From contig CAZFUS010000021.1 in assembly GCA_964522485.1 (NCBI GenBank), positions 1 to 35,106 on the forward strand: DNA of 35,106 nucleotides, in the 5' to 3' direction. The notes beneath the pieces were generated by a model that saw only the letters and a program-made list of their open reading frames with translations, was not told the DNA's origin and ran no database searches. Positions 23,284-30,996 of the stretch are shown one piece after another; position 1 is the stretch's first letter; every line of letters begins with the position of its first letter. This DNA is from Methylohalomonas sp964522485 (lineage in GTDB: Bacteria > Pseudomonadota > Gammaproteobacteria > Methylohalomonadales > Methylohalomonadaceae). The position numbers were made by a program, and so were the translations under genes.

Positions 23284-24306
23284 TTAATCCAGGCGCTCGA
23301 TGATTGCCCTGGTGTAGGTCTCGGTTCCGGCACTACCGCCCATATCCGCTGTCAGAATATGGTCGTCAACGGTCCGGTGAATAGCGGTACGAAGCCGTTC
23401 GGCCATCTCGTGCTGATGCACGTGATCCAGCATCATGGCTGCCGCGAGCATGATGGCTGTGGGATTCGCCTTGCCCTGGCCAGCGATATCCGGCGCGGTG
23501 CCATGCACCGCTTCAAAGATGCAGCCGTGTTTGCCGATGTTGCCGCCGGGTGCAAGTCCCAGCCCGCCGACCAGACCGGCAATTTCGTCGGACAGAATAT
23601 CGCCGAACATATTGGTCGTCACGATCACGTCATACTGGGACGGATTCAGTACCAGTTGCATGGCGCAGTTATCGACAATCTTATCTTCGATAATCAGTTG
23701 GTCTTTATACTTTTCGCCGATCTCGAGCGCGGTTTCCAGAAACAGCCCTGTCAGATATTTAAGAATGTTGGCCTTGTGGACAATCGTGACCTTCTTGCGA
23801 CTGTGCTTTATCGCATATTCGAAGGCAAATTCGGCAATACGGCGACAGCCGGAGCGCGTATTGAAGCCTGTACCTTGGGCAACCGCTTTGGGGTCATCAT
23901 CAATCGGCACATAATTTTCAACACCGACATAAAAGCCTTCGGTATTCTCGCGAATGAGAACGAGGTCGATGTCTTCGTAGCGGCCGCCCTTCAGATAGGT
24001 CCGTGCCGGACGGACGTTGGCGTAGAGCTTGAATATCTCGCGCAGACGCACATTGGCGGATCGGAATCCGCTGCCCACCGGCGTTTCCAGGGGCCCTTTG
24101 AGCGCAAGGTGATTATCGCGCACGCTGTCCAGCATCGGACCGGGTAACGGATCACCGAATTCCTCGATGGCCTTGAGGCCGGCCTTATGTGGTTGCCAGG
24201 AAAAAGGTGCTTTGATTGCATCGAGGACTTCGACGGTGGCGGCTACGATTTCCGGGCCGATACCGTCACCCTCAATCAGCGTTACGGGTATCTGGTCGCT
24301 GATAAT
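23284..24306 (-). CDS. NAD-type isocitrate dehydrogenase with apparent AUU/AUC start
   Basis: The deduced 340-aa protein matches the NAD-isocitrate dehydrogenase branch of the isocitrate/isopropylmalate family. It has PVTLIEGDGIGPEIVAATVE near the N-terminus, GFRSANVRLRE (substrate Ser/Asn), RENTEGFYVGVENY, a conserved Lys in TIVHKANILK, NMFGDILSDE, and HGTAPDIAGQGKANPTA, whose Asp-Ile suggests NAD rather than NADP. It oxidises isocitrate to 2-oxoglutarate in the TCA cycle. The frame runs back to a TAG at 24320-24322 with no ATG, GTG or TTG before the internal ATG at 24135, which would lose 57 residues including GDGIGPE. AAGGA (24311-24315) sits four bases before ATT (24304-24306) and seven before ATC (24301-24303), so one of these is the likely start. 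Confidence 0.87.
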   Translation of the reverse strand: MISDQIPVTLIEGDGIGPEIVAATVEVLDAIKAPFSWQPHKAGLKAIEEFGDPLPGPMLDSVRDNHLALKGPLETPVGSGFRSANVRLREIFKLYANVRPARTYLKGGRYEDIDLVLIRENTEGFYVGVENYVPIDDDPKAVAQGTGFNTRSGCRRIAEFAFEYAIKHSRKKVTIVHKANILKYLTGLFLETALEIGEKYKDQLIIEDKIVDNCAMQLVLNPSQYDVIVTTNMFGDILSDEIAGLVGGLGLAPGGNIGKHGCIFEAVHGTAPDIAGQGKANPTAIMLAAAMMLDHVHQHEMAERLRTAIHRTVDDHILTADMGGSAGTETYTRAIIERLD

Positions 24307-24310
24307 GGCT

Positions 24311-24328
24311 TCCTTACTCTATATAGAG
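24311..24328 (-). promoter_or_regulatory. Palindrome and ribosome binding site before isocitrate dehydrogenase
   Basis: CTCTATATAGAG at 24317-24328 is a perfect 12-base palindrome, directly followed (minus strand) by TAAGGA, the probable Shine-Dalgarno sequence for the non-canonical start. The palindrome may be a regulator site or include a -10-like TATA element; sequence alone does not decide. Confidence 0.4.
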
Positions 24329-24418
24329 CGTTATTGGAATGATGCGGTAGGTTTAACTGTCCCTATTCTAGCTCGCACGTCTGCCCAGGGGAAGGGATCG
24401 AAGGCCGGGCAAGGTTTG

Positions 24419-26518
24419 TTATTTTTCATTTTTTTCGGCGTGCAGACGGGCAGGAAGCTGGTCGGGCGGAATGATCAGGTCATTCAGAATACGGGCGGCT
24501 TCACGTAACAGCAGATCGGGCTTTCCCTCATCTTCCTTTGCCTCAGTGCCGTTCTGATTGCCAACGCCTTCTTCCTCGATATTCAGACCCATGGCGTCAC
24601 GAAACTCTTCATCAAGCTGTTCCTGTTCTTTCAGCAGACGTTCGCGATCAGCCCGCCGAGCGTCGATATTCAGCGAGACTGTCTTCTTCTCCCGTGCATC
24701 TTCCAGGAAACGCGTCCGTTTCAACAATGCCGTGAATTTCGGATTGTTCGCAACCCGCTCCTCGTGCTGACTGCGGGCGCGGTCGAATCGGTCTACCGGG
24801 GCTTTCGCCGGGACAAAACGCGCGGGATCAACGCTGTCCCAGGGTAATGCATTGTCATACGAACGTTCACCATAATCCTCCGACTGTTCAGCCGTCGGAT
24901 AGAGAATGTCTGGAATAACGCCCTTGTATTGATTGCTCCCGCCGCTGACTCTGAAAAACTGGGCGATCGTCGTTTTCAGGCGGCCAAGGTCGTCATCGCC
25001 ACTGTTGTCAAAGCGGCTCAGATCGATAATGTTCTGCACGGTTCCCTTGCCGAAGGTGGGTTCACCGATGACGATGCCGCGCCGATAGTCCTGGATCGCG
25101 CCGGCAAAAATCTCCGAGGCCGAGGCACTGTTGCGATCCACGAGTACCGCCAGCGGACCCTGGTAAAATAATTTTGGATCCGGATCTTCATTCACTTCGA
25201 CGCGGCCGGATGCATCCTTCGTCTGCACCACGGGCCCACCCTCGATAAACAGACCGGTGAGTTCCAGCGCCTCGGTCAGTGAACCGCCACCATTGCCGCG
25301 CAGATCGACCACCAGGCCGTCAATGTCCTTTTCCTTGAGTTCGCTGATTAAATTGCGAACATCCCGGGTTGTGCTGCGGTAATCCTTGTCGCCCCGGGCA
25401 TGAGCGGCAAAATCCATATAAAAGGTGGGTATGTCGAGTACACCGATGCGGCTGTCGGTCTGTTCGAGCTCGATAACCTTGGATTTGGCTGCCTGTTGCT
25501 CCAGTTTGATTTTGTTACGCACCAGCTCAATGGTTTTGCTCGGACCTTCGGGACCAATACCTTTAGGCAGTACTTCCAGTTTTACCGTCGTCCCTTTGGG
25601 TCCGCGGATGAGATCAACCACATCATCCAGACGCCAGCCGATGACATCCTTGATTTCGCCGTCTTCACCCTGGCCCACGCCGATAATCCGATCCTGGGCG
25701 TGCAACTCATCACTGAGATCAGCAGGACCGCCCGGCACGATTCGTTGCACCTCGGTATAGTCGGTTTCACCGCTCAGTACCGCACCGATGCCTTCCAGTG
25801 ACAGGCGCATGCTGATGTCAAAATTTTCTGAAGTACGTGGTGAAAAATAGGCCGTATGCGGCTCGATGGCAGTGGTATACGCATTGACGAATGTCTGGAA
25901 GACATCGTCGGCGTTCAGCTGATGGGTGCTGGTGGCAATACGCTCGTAGCGATCGCGCAGGGTATCCCGAATCTCGTCTTCCTCTTTATCGGCCAGTTTC
26001 AGCAGCAGATAGTCGTTCTTGACCCGTTTCCGCCAGGTCTGTTTCAGTTCTGCTTCATTATCAGGCCACGGCATGTCCTGACGGTCATAGCGATAACGCT
26101 CTTCTTCACTGAAATCGAACTCCTGGTCAAGCAATGAAATCGCATAGTCGATGCGTTCTTTTACCCGCTCCCGGTAGAACTTGAAAATTTCAAAAGCAAC
26201 CCCGAGTTCCTTGTGGCGCAGGGCATCATCCAGTTTACTGCGATATTGCTTGAACTGCTCGATATCGGTGCGGGTGAAAAAGCTGCGGTTCGGGTCCAGA
26301 CTGTTGAAATAGTTTTTAAAAATCTGCTCCGACATGGAATCGTCGAGTTCGACCTGCTTGTAGTGATAGGCGGTCGTTATATGGGTAATGATATCGGTGG
26401 CCCGCGCATGCTTCTCAGCCGGGATGAGTTCCGCTTCAGGGACGAGCTGAACCTCCGCCTGCACGGTACCCACGCACAGCAGCAGAAACAGTGCGATATT
26501 GTGGCGAAATAGTTTCAT
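24419..26518 (-). CDS. prc: Carboxy-terminal processing protease Prc (S41 family)
   Basis: The 699-aa protein has a signal peptide (MKLFRHNIALFLLLCVGTVQ, cut after AQA-like residues). A long N-terminal helical domain comes next (NYFNSLDPNRSFFTRTDIEQ). The PDZ domain (about 225-325) includes GIGAVLSG and IVPGGPA. The S41 catalytic core has VVDLRGNGGGSLTEALELTG, NSASASEIFAGAIQDYRRGI (catalytic Ser near 464-468) and GEPTFGKGTVQ (Lys 491). A charged C-terminal region ends the protein. Length and architecture match E. coli Prc/Tsp, which trims periplasmic and lipoprotein C-termini and regulates peptidoglycan hydrolases. The ATG at 26516-26518 is preferred over one eight codons earlier because it gives a standard signal peptide. 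A TPR gene precedes it by 72 bases. Confidence 0.95.
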   Translation of the reverse strand: MKLFRHNIALFLLLCVGTVQAEVQLVPEAELIPAEKHARATDIITHITTAYHYKQVELDDSMSEQIFKNYFNSLDPNRSFFTRTDIEQFKQYRSKLDDALRHKELGVAFEIFKFYRERVKERIDYAISLLDQEFDFSEEERYRYDRQDMPWPDNEAELKQTWRKRVKNDYLLLKLADKEEDEIRDTLRDRYERIATSTHQLNADDVFQTFVNAYTTAIEPHTAYFSPRTSENFDISMRLSLEGIGAVLSGETDYTEVQRIVPGGPADLSDELHAQDRIIGVGQGEDGEIKDVIGWRLDDVVDLIRGPKGTTVKLEVLPKGIGPEGPSKTIELVRNKIKLEQQAAKSKVIELEQTDSRIGVLDIPTFYMDFAAHARGDKDYRSTTRDVRNLISELKEKDIDGLVVDLRGNGGGSLTEALELTGLFIEGGPVVQTKDASGRVEVNEDPDPKLFYQGPLAVLVDRNSASASEIFAGAIQDYRRGIVIGEPTFGKGTVQNIIDLSRFDNSGDDDLGRLKTTIAQFFRVSGGSNQYKGVIPDILYPTAEQSEDYGERSYDNALPWDSVDPARFVPAKAPVDRFDRARSQHEERVANNPKFTALLKRTRFLEDAREKKTVSLNIDARRADRERLLKEQEQLDEEFRDAMGLNIEEEGVGNQNGTEAKEDEGKPDLLLREAARILNDLIIPPDQLPARLHAEKNEK

Positions 26519-26590
26519 GATCAGGGATAATAATAGAAACATTGATATTTGGACAGCAGGGAGATGCCCGGGTTTCCCGGCCGCTGCTGT

Positions 26591-27100
26591 TCAGCAGTCA
26601 TTAAACTGGCTGTACTCATCAAACGGGTTATTGTCGTCGCTGGAACCGGCCTTCCCGTCATTGTCCAGGTCAACAACATGCTGCTTGAGTGCCTTGGCTT
26701 TATCCGGATCTCCCCCTAATATTGCAGGAGCCTGATCGTAATACTCCATCAGGTCTTCCACCGCCTCGCGGTTGCCGGCATCCAATGCAACTGCCTGCTC
26801 CAGCGCATGCTGTGTCTGCCGGGCCAGACGCAGGGCTTCGATCAGACTGGCGCGATCGGCCAGTTGACCGTAGCTTTTCCCGAGCCAGTGATAATTGCGT
26901 GAATTCGGCTCTGTTTCAATTGCCTGTTTAAAAGTCTGTGCCGCGTGCCGATACTGACCCTGTTCGTACAGCGAAACGCCCTCTTGGTACAGATTGTCGG
27001 CGTCCATTGCCGCGGTAGCGAGGGGCAGCGCTGCCAACAGCACAGCCAGCGCGATTGCGCGCCCGAAATTATGCCTGGCGATGGACGGGTAATGAGGCAT
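26591..27100 (-). CDS. Periplasmic TPR protein upstream of Prc
   Basis: The 169-aa protein has a signal peptide (about residues 13-31, AIALAVLLAALPLATAAM). Two or three tetratricopeptide-like repeats follow: NLYQEGVSLYEQGQYRHAAQ, TFKQAIETEPNSRNYHWLGK, and a pair around ALEQAVALDAGNREAVEDLM. The C-terminal tail is acidic (DLDNDGKAGSSDDNNPFDEY). It probably works in the periplasm as a protein-binding adaptor. Prc in E. coli uses a TPR lipoprotein adaptor, NlpI; this protein has no lipobox and is shorter, so any parallel is speculative. Confidence 0.8.
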   Translation of the reverse strand: MPHYPSIARHNFGRAIALAVLLAALPLATAAMDADNLYQEGVSLYEQGQYRHAAQTFKQAIETEPNSRNYHWLGKSYGQLADRASLIEALRLARQTQHALEQAVALDAGNREAVEDLMEYYDQAPAILGGDPDKAKALKQHVVDLDNDGKAGSSDDNNPFDEYSQFNDC

Positions 27101-27187
27101 GGGTCAATAATGGTGCCCGGGCCTGTATCCGGGGTAAGCGGTACAGCTGGCCGATGGAATGAGCAAATGTAACAATTGTCATTGTAT

Positions 27188-28570
27188 ATGATGAAGACAA
27201 AATTTCGGCGGTGGAGTTCGATCCGCGCTGGCTGGCGATGCCTGGCAGCTGCGCTTGTGAGCTTTGGCCTGACTGCATGTGATCCTGCACCGGAGACTTC
27301 CCGGACAGCCGATGGCCAGCGGGACAAGTGTGATCCGGATGATGGCAGCCTGATCCTGCCACCGGGTTTCTGTGCCCGGGTTGTCGCCGATAATTTGGGC
27401 TTTGTGCGCCACATCGCAGTGGATCGCGATGGCGATATTTATGCGGCACTCCGGAATCTGCGTTTTGATCTGGGTGGCATCCTTGGGTTACGCGATACCA
27501 GCGGTGACGGCCGCATGGATGTCGTCGAGCAATTCTCCGAAACACCCGGCATGGCTATCGAGATACAGGATAACTGGTTGTATTTCGGTGCCGACGACGC
27601 GGTTTACCGTTATCAGCTGGGTGACGAATTAGTCCCCCCGCAGCCGCCGGAGACTGTAATTGGCGGCTTCCCGACGCCGCAATCGGAACATACAGGCAAG
27701 ACCTTTGCCTTTGATGGCCAGGGATCCCTCTACGTTAATGTGGGCGCGCCCTCGAACGCCTGTCAGAGTGAGGATCGTAAAGCCGGATCTCCGGGGAAGG
27801 ATCCATGCCCGGAACTGGAACGGCAGGGAGGGATCTGGCGTTTCCCTGCCGATGCGACCGGGCAGAGCCAGAGCGATGGCGAACGTTACGCCAGCGGTAT
27901 CCGGAACGCCTATGCCATCGCCTGGAGCCGGGCGGCCGACAGTCTCTATGTGCTCCAGCATGGCCGTGATCAGTTGCATGAACTCTGGCCTGACAAATAC
28001 AGCACGGTCGAAGGAGCGGAACTACCAGCCGAGGAATTTATCCGGGTTGTGCCGGATACCACTTATGGTTGGCCGTACTGTTACTATGATCATCATGCCG
28101 GGCGGATGATGCTGGCGCCGGAATATGGGGGCGATGGTGTGAGTAGCGGTCGCTGCAGGGATTTTCCGCAACCGTTGCTGGGCTTCCCGGCCCATTACAG
28201 TCCCAATGACATGGTATTTTATGAAGCGCAGCAGTTTCCGGAGCACTACCGCGACGGCGCCTTTATCGCCTTTCATGGTTCCTATAACCGCGGCGATCTG
28301 AAACAGGTCGGTTATCAGGTCGTTTTCGTACCCTTCAAAGATGGCCAGCCGGCCGGTGACTGGACCATATTCGCCGATGGTTTTGCCAGCGATGGCGTCC
28401 CGGTTGCATCGCCGGAAGATGCCGAGTACCGGCCAACCGGTCTCGCCATCGGGCCGGGTGGCTCACTTTATATTTCCGATTCAGTCCAGGGACGCATCTG
28501 GCGGGTGAGTTATCTGGGCGATCAGGCCGGTTCTCCGGCTGCCGGCGAGTCGAGCGATACTCAGAACTGA
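27188..28570 (+). CDS. Lipoprotein PQQ-type sugar (sorbosone-like) dehydrogenase propeller
   Basis: The 460-aa protein begins with a lipoprotein signal; the lipobox reads LTAC with Cys31. The mature part is a soluble-glucose/sorbosone-dehydrogenase-type six-bladed propeller: LPPGFCARVVADNLGFVRHI, DRDGDIYAAL, a FAFDGQGSLYVNVGAPSNAC block, GIRNAYAIAW, LQHGRDQLHELWP, YGWPYCYY, FIAFHGSYNRG and PTGLAIGPGGSLYISDSVQG. Family members oxidise sugars or related aldehydes with PQQ, or are structurally similar without it; PQQ use is not provable here. No PQQ synthesis genes are in view. A TTG start four codons upstream is possible; the tandem ATG at 27188 is chosen. It diverges from the TPR gene. Confidence 0.85.
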   Translation: MMKTKFRRWSSIRAGWRCLAAALVSFGLTACDPAPETSRTADGQRDKCDPDDGSLILPPGFCARVVADNLGFVRHIAVDRDGDIYAALRNLRFDLGGILGLRDTSGDGRMDVVEQFSETPGMAIEIQDNWLYFGADDAVYRYQLGDELVPPQPPETVIGGFPTPQSEHTGKTFAFDGQGSLYVNVGAPSNACQSEDRKAGSPGKDPCPELERQGGIWRFPADATGQSQSDGERYASGIRNAYAIAWSRAADSLYVLQHGRDQLHELWPDKYSTVEGAELPAEEFIRVVPDTTYGWPYCYYDHHAGRMMLAPEYGGDGVSSGRCRDFPQPLLGFPAHYSPNDMVFYEAQQFPEHYRDGAFIAFHGSYNRGDLKQVGYQVVFVPFKDGQPAGDWTIFADGFASDGVPVASPEDAEYRPTGLAIGPGGSLYISDSVQGRIWRVSYLGDQAGSPAAGESSDTQN

Positions 28571-28658
28571 GCCCGGCTCACCGCCGCATTGAACTAACCG
28601 CAGTGTCGAGCGTCTTGTTTTTATCAGGGAAAATTTCCTTAAAGGTTTGCGCCACGCG

Positions 28659-28697
28659 ATAATATCAGGGGCATCCTCAATATAATCCAGGGGCAAT
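28659..28697 (+). promoter_or_regulatory. Possible promoter/operator before alpha/beta hydrolase
   Basis: A perfect TATAAT lies at 28681-28686. CAGGGGCA occurs twice, at 28666-28673 and 28688-28695, spaced by 22 bases (about two helical turns), each preceded by an ATAAT-like element. No good -35 hexamer stands at the usual distance. This could be an activator- or repressor-controlled promoter with a very short leader; it is unproven. Confidence 0.3.
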
Positions 28698-28709
28698 TTC
28701 ATTCGTCCG

Positions 28710-29648
28710 ATGTTGAGACATCTTGCTGTGATCGCCGGTTTCTCGGCTGTCATGACACCGGCGGTGCCGGCGGAAAGCCTGCTAGAGACGCCGCCTGGCC
28801 GGTTGTATGACATTGGCGAATTACGCTTGCACATGAACTGTCTGGGTAGTGGCCGGCCACTGGTGATCTTCGATGCCGGGCTGGGTGGTTTTTCGCTCGA
28901 ATGGCTCGGCGTCCAGCGGGCACTGGCAGATGAGATGACCGCCTGTGCGTATGACCGGGCCGGTTACGGCTGGAGTGAAACGGGGCCCTCGCCGCGCACG
29001 ACCAGTCAGATTCATGATGAGTTTGTGCGGCTGCTCGAAATCGCCGCGCTGGAGCCGCCCTACATACTGGTCGGGCATTCCTTCGGCGGTTACAACGTCC
29101 AGTATTTCGCAAAGACTTATCCGGACAAGGTTGCTGGCATCATACTGCTGGACTCCTCGCATCCCGACCAGGCTGATCGTATACCTGAGATGGCTGTTCG
29201 CCAGCGACGTGTCGGTCGCCCGCGTCTGGTGACTTTCTTCAATGATCCGTCGCTGCTGAACAAATACCCTGAAGATGTTCGCGACGAAGCTGCGGTACTG
29301 ATAACCGGTCGCAGGGCAATCGTGACGCAACAGCGGGAGCTGTCCAATTTTACCTACAGTGGTTCAGAAGTCCGCTTTCTGAGTCTGGATTTTCCGGAAG
29401 TGCCTCTGGTGGTGGTCACACGCGGCCAGCGGGTCTGGCCGGATGATCCCCTGGGCCGCGCGCGTGAGCAGGCATGGCAGAAGATGCAGCAGGAACTTGC
29501 GGCGTTAAACGGTTCAGGCCGTCAGGTAATCGCCACGGAGAGCGGTCACATGATTCACCTGGATCAACCAGCCCTGGTAGCGAATATAATCCGGCAAATG
29601 GCGCGCAGTTACTGTGGCGAGCAGGTAGTAGCCGCGCCCGTCTGCTGA
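28710..29648 (+). CDS. Secreted alpha/beta hydrolase
   Basis: The 312-aa protein starts with a signal-like segment (LRHLAVIAGFSAVMTPAVPA). The fold is clear: VIFDAGLGGFSLEWL (oxyanion region), AYDRAGYGWSE, the nucleophile elbow VGHSFGGYN with S124, VAGIILLDSSHPDQ and a C-terminal ESGHMIHLDQP with the catalytic His. The DRAGYGWS motif is typical of haloperoxidase/epoxide-hydrolase-like enzymes of broad substrate range. It probably acts on esters in the periplasm. No ribosome binding site is visible. It converges with the FKBP gene with one base between stops. Confidence 0.88.
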   Translation: MLRHLAVIAGFSAVMTPAVPAESLLETPPGRLYDIGELRLHMNCLGSGRPLVIFDAGLGGFSLEWLGVQRALADEMTACAYDRAGYGWSETGPSPRTTSQIHDEFVRLLEIAALEPPYILVGHSFGGYNVQYFAKTYPDKVAGIILLDSSHPDQADRIPEMAVRQRRVGRPRLVTFFNDPSLLNKYPEDVRDEAAVLITGRRAIVTQQRELSNFTYSGSEVRFLSLDFPEVPLVVVTRGQRVWPDDPLGRAREQAWQKMQQELAALNGSGRQVIATESGHMIHLDQPALVANIIRQMARSYCGEQVVAAPVC

Positions 29649-29649
29649 A

Positions 29650-30318
29650 TTACTGGATTTCCAGAAGTTCGATATCGAATATCAGCGTTTCATTCGGGCC
29701 GATGACGTTCCCGGCACCCTGTTCACCGTAAGCCAGTTCCGGCGGTATAACGACTTCCCATTTCGCGCCTTCCTGCATCATCGGCAACACGGTCTGCCAG
29801 CCCTGGATGACCTCGTTGACCTTGAAAGTCGCGGGTTCATCGCGTTCATAGGAACTGTCAAATTCTTCGCCGTTGATGAGTCTGCCGCGATAATGAACCA
29901 CGACCGTGTCTTCAACGGTGGGCTGTTTGCCTGAACCCTCTTCCACGACCTTGTATTGGAGGCCGTTGTCGAGTTCCTCGACGCCGGACTGTTGTTTGTT
30001 TTTGGCGCGGTAGTCTTCCCCAGCCTGGGTATTCTGACCGCCCTCAGCGGTCCGCTGGGCTTCGAGTTCCTGTTTATAGCTTTCGGCGGCCTGCTGCATT
30101 TGTTCCTGGGTCAGCTGCAAATCATTGCCACTGAGCACATCACGGATGCCGGCCGCGAATGCCTCGGCATCGATATCCACCCCCTGCTGACTGACATTGC
30201 CGCCGATCTGGGTGCCCAGGGCATAACTGAATTTCTGTTTGTCGCTCGTAAGCTCCGCAGCTGTTGCAATGCCCGCTGCCAAACTCAAACATATAATCAC
30301 AGGTACTATGAGTTTCAT
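29650..30318 (-). CDS. FKBP-type peptidyl-prolyl isomerase (Mip/FkpA-like)
   Basis: The 222-aa protein has a signal peptide (MKLIVPVIICLSLAAGIATA). Residues 22-95 are the helical dimerisation domain of Mip/FkpA (KFSYALGTQIGGNVSQQG, AFAAGIRDVLSG). A charged linker follows (95-112), then an FKBP domain (about 115-222): NGLQYKVVEEGSG, VVVHYRGRLINGEEFDSSY, VIQGWQTVLPMMQEGAKWEV, IPPELAYGEQGAG and LIFDIELLEI. It speeds proline isomerisation and acts as a chaperone in the periplasm. The gene is divergent from the Mug-like gene. Confidence 0.95.
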   Translation of the reverse strand: MKLIVPVIICLSLAAGIATAAELTSDKQKFSYALGTQIGGNVSQQGVDIDAEAFAAGIRDVLSGNDLQLTQEQMQQAAESYKQELEAQRTAEGGQNTQAGEDYRAKNKQQSGVEELDNGLQYKVVEEGSGKQPTVEDTVVVHYRGRLINGEEFDSSYERDEPATFKVNEVIQGWQTVLPMMQEGAKWEVVIPPELAYGEQGAGNVIGPNETLIFDIELLEIQ

Positions 30319-30456
30319 GGGGAGACCTTAAATAATCCGGAATAAGTAGAAGGAAGATTTGAATAATCCAATAATCATCGCATACCGGCGGCGGCAACTC
30401 CAGAGTGGGTGGCTTGTTCCACTGACGGCCCGGACGCCGGCAGCCCCGGCCCTGCC

Positions 30457-30996
30457 ATGACAACGCTGCCGGATTATCTGCGCGCCGGTTTGCTTGTTTT
30501 GTCGATCGGCCTGAATCCGTCACCGGCCTCGGTGGCAGCCGGCTACTATTTTGCCGGCCGCAACAACCGCTTCTGGCCGGCCCTGAATGCGAGCGGTCTG
30601 ACCGGACGCGAGCTGACCCCCGCAAGACAGGCCTGTGAATACCTGTGCCGGGAACGGCGTATCGGGTTTACCGATGTGGTCAAGCGTCCGAGTCGTGGGG
30701 CGGGTGATCTGCGCGCCGCCGATTTCCGTGCCTGGGTGCCACGGCTTGAGAGCACCATTGATCGCTACCAGCCAGTGTTGCTCTGGTTTCATGGCAAAAT
30801 CGCATACAGTTATTATCTGCATTGCAGAGGCCAGCCGGCCAGTGGTTTGAACTGGGGTCTGCAGCCGCATTTACAGCAGGGCGCACGGGTTTTTCTCAGT
30901 CCCAATCCCAGTGCCGCCAATGCGGTCTTCAGTCTGGCGGTTCTGACCGGTTATTATCGGACGCTGTACCGGCTTTATTGTGAACTGAGTGACTAG
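30457..30996 (+). CDS. Mug/TDG-family mismatch-specific DNA glycosylase
   Basis: The 179-aa protein has the two motifs of Mug-type glycosylases. Near the N-terminus IGLNPSPASVAAGYYFAG is followed by NNRFWPALNASGLTG (the GINPG-like motif 1, Asn catalytic). IGFTDVVKRPSRGAGDL follows in the middle. Near the C-terminus VFLSPNPSAAN matches motif 2 (usually LPNPSG). The enzyme removes mispaired thymine or uracil and related adducts. The ATG at 30457 gives the expected N-terminus; an earlier in-frame start adds 16 residues that fit poorly. Its TAG stop overlaps the stop of the convergent LMF gene within CTAG. Confidence 0.85.
   Translation: MTTLPDYLRAGLLVLSIGLNPSPASVAAGYYFAGRNNRFWPALNASGLTGRELTPARQACEYLCRERRIGFTDVVKRPSRGAGDLRAADFRAWVPRLESTIDRYQPVLLWFHGKIAYSYYLHCRGQPASGLNWGLQPHLQQGARVFLSPNPSAANAVFSLAVLTGYYRTLYRLYCELSD

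Noticed and set aside
23359..24147. Plus-strand frame opposite isocitrate dehydrogenase
   Set aside because: Shadow of a clearly conserved gene on the other strand.
27188..28570. Functional link between TldD/TldE and the PQQ-type dehydrogenase
   Set aside because: They are more than 20 kb apart on opposite strands with no PQQ genes in view; coincidence is simpler.
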